Origin: Melastoma dodecandrum
Taxonomy: Eukaryota > Streptophyta > Magnoliopsida > Myrtales > Melastomataceae
Direction of reading: 5' to 3'
Length of the DNA: 64,000 nucleotides
NCBI GenBank assembly: GCA_029817715.1
Contig: JARUPY010000606.1
Span: 806,001 to 870,000, forward strand
Below the pieces are notes generated by a model. The model was not told the origin of the DNA. It did no database searches and worked only from the letters and a program-made list of their open reading frames with translations. Made by a program: the position numbers and the translations under genes. Below, piece after piece: positions 34,561 through 45,072 of the stretch. Position 1 is the stretch's first letter. The number at the start of each line of letters is the position of its first letter.

Positions 34561-36752
34561 TGTTGGATCGTTCAGGAACACTAAGAGGGGGGTGAATTAG
34601 TGTTTATAACTTTTTCGCCCTTTCTCAGTGTCAGCGGAAGCGTACTGTATCACATCAGAACGTTTCTCAGAATGAGAACTGCTTTGCTGTAACCGTTACG
34701 ACTTAATCGTTGGATTCTCGTACTAGTGTTTACGCGATCGTAAGGGACACAGTAGTTTATAGTGGTTCGGCCTTAATCGACCTACGTCCACTTTCCACCG
34801 TAGAGGTGATTCCACTATTTGAAAATAATGGGTGCAAAGCGCCCTTGCGCTAGGCGTAAATTTTTCTCACAAAGTGAGATTTAGAATCCCGTACAACAGA
34901 TGATCACTCCTGGCAACGGTCAGCTCCTCACACAGTGGACGTCTGCTCGTGTCCAGCAGAATGATGCTCACGCTCAGCAGTTGATTGCTCAAAGGATTCG
35001 CACACAGCTCGTTGTCGCTTAATATAAACCTGACTATCAAAGCAGAGAGACAACGTTGTGTTAGTATATAAATCCTCACAGATAATTCCTTACAGTGAAG
35101 AATGGCTTCTCAGAGAGCAGCCCGTTTCTGCTTCACAGCGAAGGAATGCTTCGGCACTTGTTTGCTCAGAAGAAGATTTCCACAAAGATTTCGTCCCTTC
35201 TCAGGATGATCCTGTCTATAAGCGCAAGAGAGACAACCACAAAGCTGATCAAATAGATCACCACAAAGATCACGAAGAGAAGAACCACAAAGATCACAAA
35301 GAGAACCACAAAGACCACTTAGAAGGTATCCGTCCTACACTCAGTTCGGACGTGTACGGTTACCACAGCCGTGACTCACTGCACTGCACACCCAGTGCCT
35401 AGGGTGGAATTTTCCAATCCGTTGGCTTCCACGCAACCTGCTTTACTAACCCTCTGTATCAGGCGTTCAAGACTTCTGCGCAGCACCCCTGTGCTCGGGA
35501 GGAACTCTTTCCACTCCGGCGGCGTTCCCAACTCCTGCTCTACCCTGCAGGCAAGAGACTTCTGGCGCGCACCCGCAAGTGCATGTCTAACTGCTCAAAC
35601 TCCGTAGGCTCGAGACTTCCCTGCGAAAAGACACGACAAGAACAGCTTCTTGCCGATGGGTCAGCAACCGGTTACTGCAATCAGCACAGGTATTCACTTA
35701 GCTTCCCGCAGACGATTCGCCGGCTGCTCGTTGAACGCAGCGAGGACACCTAGTCCCTCTCACGACGATCAAGGAATCTGAACTCAGCCCCTTGACACCC
35801 TCGCACGCAGTTTGCGAGCAATAAGAACGAGGAGACACTTAGCATCTTCCGCTCTTCGTCGACCACTTAGACCACTCAGACCACTCAGCCCACTTAGAAA
35901 TCGTTCAAAAACGACATAAGATTATGTGAGGGTCGTCTGGTATAAAAAGGAACGAAACAAATAATCGATTTCCCAAAAACGAATAATTTGTTTCCTAAAA
36001 TCAGAATACAGGAAGCTGTAATCGTGGATCAGCAACAGGATGCTCAACGGTCATAATGACCAAGAAGGGAAGGAAATCTTTGATGATATTCCTTGCACGT
36101 ATAATCTTATCAGATTAAATAATGATTATCAGATAATATATTTAATTATTAAATATAATTAGACTGCAATAAGCAAATCTGGAATAATAATTATTCTTTC
36201 ATCAGCGCAATAACGCAGAATAGTTTTGCTGTAATGCAGCAAGGTCTTTCTTAAGTGTAACGACACATTGCTTAGGTTGTAGCGTAACATTGTTGCAGGA
36301 TATCCAAGAAATATTTTGTTTCAAAATTAAACTTGGAAAGCTAATCTCGCAATATTTAGATGCCTAGACATTTATAATGAGATCATTAAGCTAGATTAAA
36401 TGAACTTGGACACTCAGACGAATATTCTGAATTAGCCCAAAATAAAATGTGAATATTAGAAAATATGTTTCCATATTTTCAGTGTTTGTGCGTAAAATCA
36501 CAGTAACATTTTACTGTAACGCAGCAAACTGTAATTGTTGCTTGCTGTGATTCAGCAACACATTTCTCAAGCTCATCACTAAGAATAAGCGAGGTGTTAC
36601 AGCGACTAGCTTCTCAAGCTCATCATCAAAACTAGGACTAACAGACTTAAAATAAGTTTGCCCGGTGAAATTATTTTGAAACTAGAAAACTATTGTCTTT
36701 ATTTTTAGTTTTTCAAATAACATCAACTCAGTGTCCAGTTTACACCTCAACA
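34561..36752 (-). mobile_element. Solo LTR G, SIRE-like, minus orientation
   Basis: Plus-strand ends are TGTTGGATCG and CCTCAACA, so on the minus strand it starts TGTTGAGG and ends ATCCAACA. The minus-strand 3' part has TGGACGTAGG, then ACCACTATAAA (TATA near 34755), then CACCCCCCTCTTAGTGTT, the same order as the other SIRE-like LTRs here. It interrupts Copia D. The flanks GACTT and ATTTT do not match, so the target duplication has decayed. 35230-35320 holds short CCACAAAGATCA repeats. Confidence 0.7.
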
Positions 36753-36845
36753 ATTTTGGTTTTGTGTTTAACGACAAACTATGTTTGTTTCACTTAGATG
36801 ATGTTTTCTACTCAAAGGGATCATTAAACAATGGTTTGGCTTTCT
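36753..36845 (+). pseudogene. Copia element D, second part
   Basis: Reads FVFNDKLCLFHLDDVFYSKG then SLNNGL, which fits the Copia stretch after the protease (normally LPSG..L.L...YYVP.....I). It supports that LTR G landed inside D. It ends near 36845; no pol or 3' LTR of D was found. Confidence 0.55.
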
Positions 36846-39632
36846 CCGTTCCGAAATGATTAACTCGCGGGAACTAATTGGCGGTGGTTGGCTTTGTCCG
36901 TTCCGAAATGAAAAAATTAAAGATGATTGTTAGAAACATATTCGTCGACAAAAAAAAAAAATTATTGTTTGATGGATGATGGACGAACCCCTTCTGTTGC
37001 GATCTGTTACGACGTTCTGATCGAATTCATTGTGTCTCGAAGTGGGATAACTTTGGTTTCAAGCAATGGACAGGGAGCTACAAATAATTCGGTGAAAGCT
37101 TTGAGCCTTTGACGATGGTGTTCAAATTCCAATACGACTATTCATTATATCTAAAACCTTGATTTACAAAATCATTTTAATGAAAAACCCTGTCAATTCA
37201 AACGGGCCAGTGATATAATCCTCCCCCCCCCCCCTCCTTTAATTGACGTGTAAACCAAGTTTAGTTTCTGTTTCTCACTTTTAAGGGTTTATTTTTTAGT
37301 GTTGATTTCGTTGTCAAAGGGTGACATTTAATTGGCAAACTAGATTTTAGGAGAATGGGGAAACTATTTGTGTATTTTTAACCAGACAAGGGATGCACCC
37401 ATTTGGTTACTGGTTTTGGTTCCCGCGTCGCTGTTCCCAACGTGATGGGCATGGGCGCTTTTGTCCCGGATTTTTAGATTTATGCTTTGCAAGAAAATCC
37501 CAGGATTTATCTTCTTGTATTTTTTTTTTTTTTTTTTTTTGCTGTTGGGTAGTTTTTGTTTGTCATGAGTGAATTTTGATCATAAAATTATCTTGTAAAT
37601 ACTAAAATTTTAAATTATAAAAAAACTCAACCCTAGAGGTACCTTAGAAGTGATCTATAGATTGTTGTGTAGTTATATTTAGCATCCGCTTCCTGGTGTG
37701 GGATAAAACAAAAAACAAAATTAGAAGATGTGAATCTTTACAATTATTTCACCGACAACATCGAAGAATAACTAATAGTTGGAGGGTAAAGAGAGAGGAG
37801 ATGATAGATGATGGTATCGATCCTTTGACGATTGTATCAGGGAATCAACCAACATTTTTTATCATGCAAACAATGAAGGAGGCCGAAAATGTCAAAAAAG
37901 GTGATGGCGAAGGAACAAAAGTAAGTGGGTGGGAGGAAAGGCAAAGCAGGGAGCGGTTGCCATGTCCACTTAATTACTGATCTCTATTGCCGTGATCTTC
38001 TCAGACGCCGCCCGACTATCATTCATTTCCCACTTCACCATCTTCATCATCATCATTACCTCATTACTTTCCGCACTCACCCCACACACAAAAGAAATGC
38101 GACCGACCTGAAAGAAATGATTGCCCCTTTTCTGTTCCAGGGCCTGCGTATGACAATTCATGTACATTGAGTTTTCATTAGCGGTAGTTATAACCTTTGA
38201 GATTTCAAGAAAGCACGGAAATATTTTTAACTGTGCATTCTGAACACGTGTACTTACAACTGGTATGCCCCTAATCCTGTCGTATTTTGATGTAGGGTGT
38301 TAGGGTTTTGATTCGAATTTGAAGTTTCTCACAACTTTGGTTGTTTGTATATCGTGTGCCATACCCTTGGGAGATGATTGTCCTAGACGTGGTAAAGTCA
38401 ATCCAATGCTCACGATCATAAATCGGAGTGCCAAAGCAATGATTCGAGTTCTCGCACGAGTTATCCATACTCATAGTATGGTATAAATACTGAAATGAGA
38501 GGAAATCTGATAGTCCTTCAGATATAATGACGTGAAGCCCCCGAATCGCACGATTCCGTACATGGACTTTTGTTACTTGGTGTCACTTCATCGGTGAATT
38601 GATAACACTAGAAAATCACCAATGTAATTTGAGGTAGAATGGTAGAAAAAGGGGTACGAGTTTGGAGAAACGTTACTTCGAATAATGACATTTGATCTTA
38701 TTGGTTTCGTAAAAGCTGAACGGGAACACCCCTACTACTCTGACGGACACACTCCTACTTCTCAACCTAAAACCCAAAAAAGGATTCACCGACTTCACTT
38801 TTTTATCGTTTCAATTATTTCACCAACATGGCCGACAACATAAGTGTGTTCACCATTTCCTCGTTGTTTTTGCCCGAAATAAAACACATGAAAAAATAAA
38901 TTAATTCTCATCAGCCAAAAAGACAAGGAAAAAAGGCTTGTCTCCATTGCAACACCCTTCGCTTGAGGTTCTGTTGTTCCGGTGATTTTTTTCGCTGACA
39001 GAAAATCACATTAACTAGTTTTTAACAAAATATATCTGTGGTCGTTTCTGTATTCTTAAATGGTGTCATTAGAAAAAACAAGTAACATTGATCTGACCCA
39101 TTTAAAAATGCTCCAAAACCCTTTTCAGACCCAATCATCATGGCATTTTACTAATATGATTCGTGGGTGGTTGTGGCGACTATCGCTCGCCGAAATTAAG
39201 GACTAGCATTCGACATTCCCAAAGTTTGTATTCCCACCTGTAAACGCAAGAATATTTCTAGAATATTTGTGCATGAATTAAAACACTAACATCGTAAGCC
39301 CTAAACATAATTGGATGCTTGAAGATGTCAAAGTTGTGAATACTTGCAAAGAAAACGTGAGAAAGAGCGGGAAACAATCCAAGTCTTCACTACCCTTACA
39401 GTGATTGTCATATCATTTACATTGCCCTTGCGGTGGAATTTATGCTAATACATTCATAATAACTGCCAAAGGATGTGTCTTAGGTCACATGTTACGTTTT
39501 CTTGTTTTGCAGACTTAGTGGAGGGACATGTACCAGGCTCTTTGCTCGCAGCTTTCACTGCATCCACGTTGTTGTCCCTTGTACTCTATCGACATCTTCT
39601 TAATTTACTCCTGATAAATCTATGAAAGTATA
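36846..39632. other. Intergenic DNA without recognised genes
   Basis: Contains a direct repeat of GGCTTTCTCCGTTCCGAAAT type (about 36838 and 36890), a run of 12 C at 37223-37234 and a run of 21 T at 37520-37540. Short frames, for example 37696-37980, have no recognisable domain. The T run may be the tail of an inverted retroposon but no target duplication was found. Confidence 0.4.
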
Positions 39633-40634
39633 TGTTTAATAGGTTTTGATGATCAGCTTTGACATTTTGTGTAACATAAGTCAAACATCTACCGCAAAGA
39701 AGCTACTCACGTTGAGAACTTTCTGTAAGAAGTATTTTTTTATAAAATAATTGTTTAATGATTAATTAGTCACGAAATAATAAGAATTTGATCAAGATAT
39801 TAATCTGATCAAATTAAACAGATTACATTTCCAATTAACCCCAATAAGGATTATATTTTTCATATAAGGAAATATAATCTTCTATTTATGGCAAGGTTGT
39901 CTATAACCTTCTCTGATTTCATACGACCACCAAAGGACCATTATTTGGGATGTCAATCATTACCATATGTCTGGATACATTCATTTAAGTGTCCTGAACA
40001 TAATGATACCGGTTTTAGTCAATACGGAAGTAAATCTTTGATTATTTCCATGTATAGAAGGTTGTTCACCAGATTCAGCCAGAACCTTGTGTAACGTAGT
40101 ATTCATCGGAATTCTATGATATCTTAATCCTATTTGATATGAATGATTACCTAAACGAATATATACATGGGAGTGACGTTTTTAGAAATTATATATTGTA
40201 TTATTATCTGATTGTTTCGTCTCCTTGTTTTGCAGAAGGATGATCGTACAATTACCTTCTACGTTTTTCACTTAGACTTTCTTGTATAAGACCATTTAGC
40301 CACGCTTCTGAAAGACTTGTGTATCAATCATTGCTGTAAAATCCAGAGAGCGTGTGCTGAAAGCTTGTTTCCATTCGTTTCGCTCGAGTTAGTCACACAA
40401 GCGGAGCGTTAGCCGTAGAAGGCTGCATCGTTGGTGAAGTCTTCTAGGAGGTTGACTCGGGGGGCCACGAGGGACTTTGTTGGAAGCTGCAGGAGACGTT
40501 GGTGGGAAATGTGCGGTTGATTGTTGGCGTGGCCAACATCCAGTGGGCCGGAGAGAAGGGCAGGAAGGTGAGGGACTAACCAGCGTTTGTGGTGTAACGT
40601 TCTGTGTGTGCAGGAACCTAGGACAGAGGCTGCT

Positions 40635-40855
40635 GTCTGCTTGCGTGGGGTTTGTCGTGTCTTGCGCAGGGTTTGCTGCGTGCTTGCGTAGGGTTTGCTA
40701 CGTGCTTACGTAGAGTTCGCCACGTAGTCGCTATATCGAGGAGATCGTGGAGGTCGTGTGGAGCCGCCGGAGAGAAAATCCATCCTTGGACAGAGGATGC
40801 TATCTGCTTGCATAGGGTTTGCTACGTGCTCGCATGGGATACGCCATGAAGTAGT
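40635..40855 (+). repeat. 24-bp dyad repeats, LTR F
   Basis: CGCAG/CTGCG and CGTAG/CTACG units, and at about 40830 CATGG/CCATG, where the 60293 copy has CGTGG/CCACG at the matching place. Confidence 0.7.
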
Positions 40856-40914
40856 TGTCCTTGAGGGGATTGCACACTGATTACCTTGTCAGTCACATTA
40901 ACGTGTGTACCTAA

Positions 40915-41250
40915 TCACTGTAGTACATAACCTTACGGTCTGTGCATCAGTCACCTTTGGTACAGAACCTTACAATCTGTGTTTTAAAGGGTTGACACCT
41001 TTAGTACAAAACCTTATGGTCTATGCTGTGAAACCAAGTCATCTCTGGTACAGAACCTTTTGGTCTGTGCTGTAGAGGTTTGACACATTTGGTACAGAAT
41101 CTTTTGATGTGTGCTATAGAGGGTTGACGCGTTAGGTACATAACCTTTTGGTCTGTGATGTGCAACTCAGTAACTCTAGTACGGAACCTTCTGGTCTGTG
41201 CTTTCCCACTCAGTTTTCTGTGGCGCAGAACCTTCTGGTCTGTGCTATAA
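40915..41250 (+). repeat. ACAGA/TCTGT dyad repeats, LTR F
   Basis: About nine units, more decayed than in the other LTRs; some arms are broken (for example ACAGAACC with AATCTGT). Confidence 0.7.
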
Positions 41251-41639
41251 AAGTCTATTGTTGATCACCTTCTGTAATTGTTACGAAGTTAAGTATGAGT
41301 GAATACCATCCAAATTCTTTGTGAATAGTTGACGTAAGCAAATTACTAAACCACTATAAAAGTCTTGTGTGCATCAAACAAATTGTAGTCACATTCGTAC
41401 GCTCTATCTTACAGAAAATTGTCTCTACTGTTCTGTGTCACAAAAGCTTTCTTCCGCCGCAGGCTTTGTCGAAAAAGAGTTAAAAATCCTTAATTGGACT
41501 TTAACACTAATTCACCCCCTCTTAGTGTAGCAGTAGAGTTGTTTGAGACTCTTAATGGGACTTTACAATGACCATAGGGACACCCCCCACATTTTTGTAA
41601 ATTTACTGCAGGGTAAAATAGTAATTTCACAATGACCAT

Positions 41640-42260
41640 ATGTTAGTAATTAGGTTCGGAATATACTATTTAGGTTAGTAAATTATTAAAAATTTTAGTA
41701 ACTGTTTACTAAATTTTCATGAAAATTTCGCTCAAAAATTAGTAAAACATTACGGAAAAAAAAGGTCATTTTTAGTAATTTACAAATGATTTTACTATGT
41801 TCAACAGTATTTTACTAATTTTCCAAAAAAAATTAGTAAATCATTACTAATTTCGTTCGAAAGCGAACCCAAAAAATTATTAAACATTGAAATTTTACTA
41901 AATAAAATTAGTAAAGTTTATTAAAAATGAACAGTGATAAATTAGTAAAAGTTACGAAACTACAAGTAGTAAATCAAAGGATAAATTTACTAAAAAGTTT
42001 AGTAAGCATTTACTAAACTTGAACAGTGATATTTTAGTAAAAGGTACTAAAAATATGTGGAAATCACCGATATTTTTCGTAAATGGTTACTAAAATAATC
42101 TGAAAAATGCCGGGTAACTTTACTAAACGCAAATTAGTAAACTTTACTAACTGTGAATAGAGAAAATTAGTAAACTTTACTAAACACGGTACTAATTTTT
42201 ACTAAACATTTTACCGATTTTTAGTAAAGTTTACTAAAAAAAAGTCGATTTTAGTAAACA
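41640..42260. repeat. Stretch dense in TTTACTAA / TTAGTAAA
   Basis: The octamer TTAGTAAA and its reverse complement TTTACTAA, plus close variants, recur every 15-30 bases over about 620 bp with no fixed period. No coding frame. It begins shortly after the right end of LTR F. Origin unknown. Confidence 0.7.
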
Positions 42261-43705
42261 ACGTAAAAGTTACGTGCACGTACCGTTAGCCGCTTCCTCA
42301 CCTTCCTCGACTTTTTATTTGCTTTTGTAGTTACATTGGAACCAAAAACAGTAAAGCCCGACAGAGACAGAAATGTTATCAACCTCACTGAAATGTCGGC
42401 ATGTCATGATGAGGGCTTTGTACTTTCTAGACTTGGATAATAAAGAATAAGAAAAGGAAGTCTCGATTCATGTCAAAGTTACGAGCCTAGCGAACTTAAG
42501 TATGTTCAGGCAATATAATTAATTTGGAAGACGACCCATCCATTTTTTTTTTTTTTTGGGAGAACCACTGGCATGTCTTCATTGTATGTGGGGAGAAGGA
42601 GAAGACTCTGCAGAACAAGTGTGGTGCGATGGATCTCAACACTCGTTTGCCCCAAATATTCCAGATTCACGTTGAGTCGGTTCCTTGGGAAAGTAAGCTT
42701 TCCTTACATGGAAGTTGTGTTCAGTCCCTTCCCCTCCTTTCTTGCATCCTTTCTTGGATACCTCAAAAAGTGTCGCTCTTCTATTTATTAGTTCTACAAC
42801 ATGTCCAATCATAATATGAGAGAATAGTTATTTAAAAAGAAATAAATATCTGATATTCTTTTCGCTCGAAAAAACATGATAAATGACGTAATATGAACGA
42901 ATAAAAGTTGGGGCAACCAGTAACTTCACAACGTTTCTGTCTGGTAAGGAGTTGGGAAGAGAGTAAAGGGTGAAAACAACCAGTTGAGTTCGCATTTGAC
43001 TAAATGACGTGCGTTTGCTGTTTGGGTTTTGGTTGCTTCGACGCGAAAAAATAATGTTGTCAGGATATCCAGCAAGCGAACCCCCCCGGGTCATCCTTTT
43101 ACTGCCGCCGACGTGGTGGTTGTGCAACACAGAGAAACAGACCTTAAACATAAACAATGCGTTAATAGTGGATGAATGAATGAAAGACAAAAGAATGAGA
43201 AAATGGGAGTTAGAAAGAAAGAAGGAAATGATGTTTTTAGGTGGTGGTTCGATTCTGTGGCTCCTCCATTCGAGTAATTTCATTACATTATATTAAGCGA
43301 GACGGGGAATGGGAGAGTCATCCAAACATTCTCCCGTTATTCCTGACCTCATGCAACACTACTTAAATATGCGTGGATTGAAGATGGTCGGATAATTAAT
43401 TATTCAAGGCTGGGCTAAACTAAAATTGATTTTGGTGTACTTTTTGGGGGTTGATATATTGGCATTATTTCTTTAGTAATTTCATCATTTTTTCACCCTA
43501 TTGGGTGTTTATTTTGATACGCTTATGTGTTTAAATTTAATTAATTAATTTTGTCTTATAAACCAACTTATCATATATTTATGAAATGGGTTGAAGTTGG
43601 AAAGGCAGAGTTATCATTATACTACTCCGTGGACTAATTATGACATCCACTCGCAAGAGAAAGGCATATGGAGTGTATTCTAAAAAATCTAAAAAATGTT
43701 TTATT
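42261..43705. other. Intergenic DNA without recognised genes
   Basis: A run of 15 T at 42543-42557; short overlapping frames at 42524-42814 and a minus frame at 42828-43283 show no domain. Nothing else seen. Confidence 0.4.
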
Positions 43706-44067
43706 TGTTGAAGGTAATTTATGATCAAAAAATTAATGGGGTATTAAAGTTAGTAAAAGAAATGTCATTAAGTGAGACATTTAAGTAGCCTATTAAATCT
43801 ATCATTAAATATGTCGGTTTCTATTGTCATTTGAGTTTCCTATTCCTCCTTATATATAAAGGGACGTGTAGACATTTCATGTAAGAGAAAGTTTATGAGA
43901 GAGAAATCATTTCTGCAGCCAAAACACTCCAATATGCATTCCTCGTAGGTGCATCAGCTCAAAAGAAGATTTTCTGTATTCTACAGAAGGTCGTCAGCAG
44001 TACAGAACCTACGTTCTGCTAGCATTTTCTCCCTTCCTATCCAATCATATACACATAACCCCCAACA
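43706..44067 (+). repeat. 5' LTR of Copia C
   Basis: TGTTGAAGG to CCCCCAACA. TATATATAA at 43851-43859 is a likely TATA box. Downstream are ACAGAAGGTCG and CAGAACCTACGTTCTG. Confidence 0.93.
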
Positions 44068-44071
44068 AATA

Positions 44072-44083
44072 TGGTATCAGAGC
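44072..44083 (+). promoter_or_regulatory. Primer-binding site of Copia C (tRNA-iMet)
   Basis: TGGTATCAGAGC four bases after the 5' LTR. Confidence 0.9.
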
Positions 44084-44093
44084 GCAGAAAGTC

Positions 44094-45072
44094 ATGTCTG
44101 CATCCGTTCGCAACATGTTCTTCACCTTTTCTCCCAACCAAATCCCCATTTTCGACGGTGAGCACTTCGACTATTGGAGTTCTCAAATGGATACCATTTT
44201 CCTTTCGCAAGATATGTGGAAACTTGTGGAGGAAGGCTACGAAGAAGTTCCAGAAGGAATCTCTCTCCCAGAAGGTGACAAGACTTCCGCAGAAGTTGTC
44301 ATCAACCGCACAGAAGATGAGCAGAAAGCATACAAGGTGAACGTCATGAAGAATGCCATGGCTCTGTGAATTCTACAACAATCCGCGAGCAAGACCGTCT
44401 ACCCAAGGATATTCGGCCTGAAGAAGGTGAATGAAGCGTGGGAGGTCCTAAAGAAAGAGTTCAAAGGGTCACAGAAGGTGATCTCTATAAAGCTGCAGAA
44501 CTTTGGAGAGACTTCTACAATTTATCCAAGAAAGACGCAGAAAACGTCAATGACTACTTCTCAAGGATCGTAGAGATCGTCAATCAATTGGAGAGTTGTG
44601 GAGAAATCGTCCCGAATCGAAAAGTCGTGGAGAAAATCCTCAGAAGTTTGAGCATGTAGAAATGAATGATCTCACAGAAATTTTCATTTATGAATTGATG
44701 GGTTCTCTAGAAGCCCATGAGAAGCGGGTAAGCAAGTACACAACCCCAGTGGAGCAAGCACTTTTAGCGAAGTTGAATGTTTCTGAGCAGAAGCAAGAGA
44801 GTTTTGGAAACAACAGAAGGTCCTACAGCAGAGGATGTGGAGGCAGGTGTCATGGCAAAGGTAGAGGCTATTCAGAAGGAAGACCAGAAGGTCAGCACAA
44901 AAGCAGGGAAGCAGAAGCAGGATGCCGCATCTGTAGAAAGAATAATCATGAAACAAAATATTGTCATCTTCGATGTCGGAGATGCAAGTTTCTAGCTCAT
45001 TCAGATTGTGATTGCTGGTATAAAGATAAAGAGCAACAACATGAATGGAAGCATGAGGACAGAAGCCGGTAA
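44094..45072 (+). pseudogene. Copia C gag, broken
   Basis: Starts at ATG 44094 (MSASVRNMFFTF, then FDGEHFDYWSSQM typical of Copia gag), stops at 44369, continues in other frames at 44438-44659 (RDFYNLSKKDAENVNDYFSR) and 44663-45072. A CCHC knuckle is intact (CRICRKNNHETKYC), followed by a second, altered Cys/His stretch (CRRCKFLAHSDCDC). At least two frameshifts separate the parts. Gag would have formed the particle shell. Confidence 0.8.

Larger units (their letters stand above)
39633..41532 (+). mobile_element. Solo LTR F, SIRE-like, diverged
   Basis: Starts TGTTTAATAGGTTTTGATGA, like TGTTGG...GGTTTTGATGA of the 60293 copy, and ends CCCCTCTTAGTGTAGCA. Flanks GTATA (39628-39632) and GTAGA (41533-41537) look like a target duplication with one change. 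The 24-bp repeats (40635-40740, 40800-40855), ACAGA/TCTGT repeats (40915-41250) and ACCACTATAAAA (TATA 41355-41361) occur in the same order as in the other copies. 1,900 bp. Confidence 0.8.

Noticed and set aside
34561..36752. Plus orientation for LTR G
   Set aside because: The ACACTAAGAGGGGG start on the plus strand is the reverse complement of the LTR end in the other copies, and the ACGT/TATA pair is on the minus strand.
37696..37980. 94-codon plus frame
   Set aside because: No recognisable domain, no homologous neighbour, weak context; probably chance.
42828..43283. 151-codon minus frame
   Set aside because: Low-complexity hydrophobic start and no domain; chance frame.
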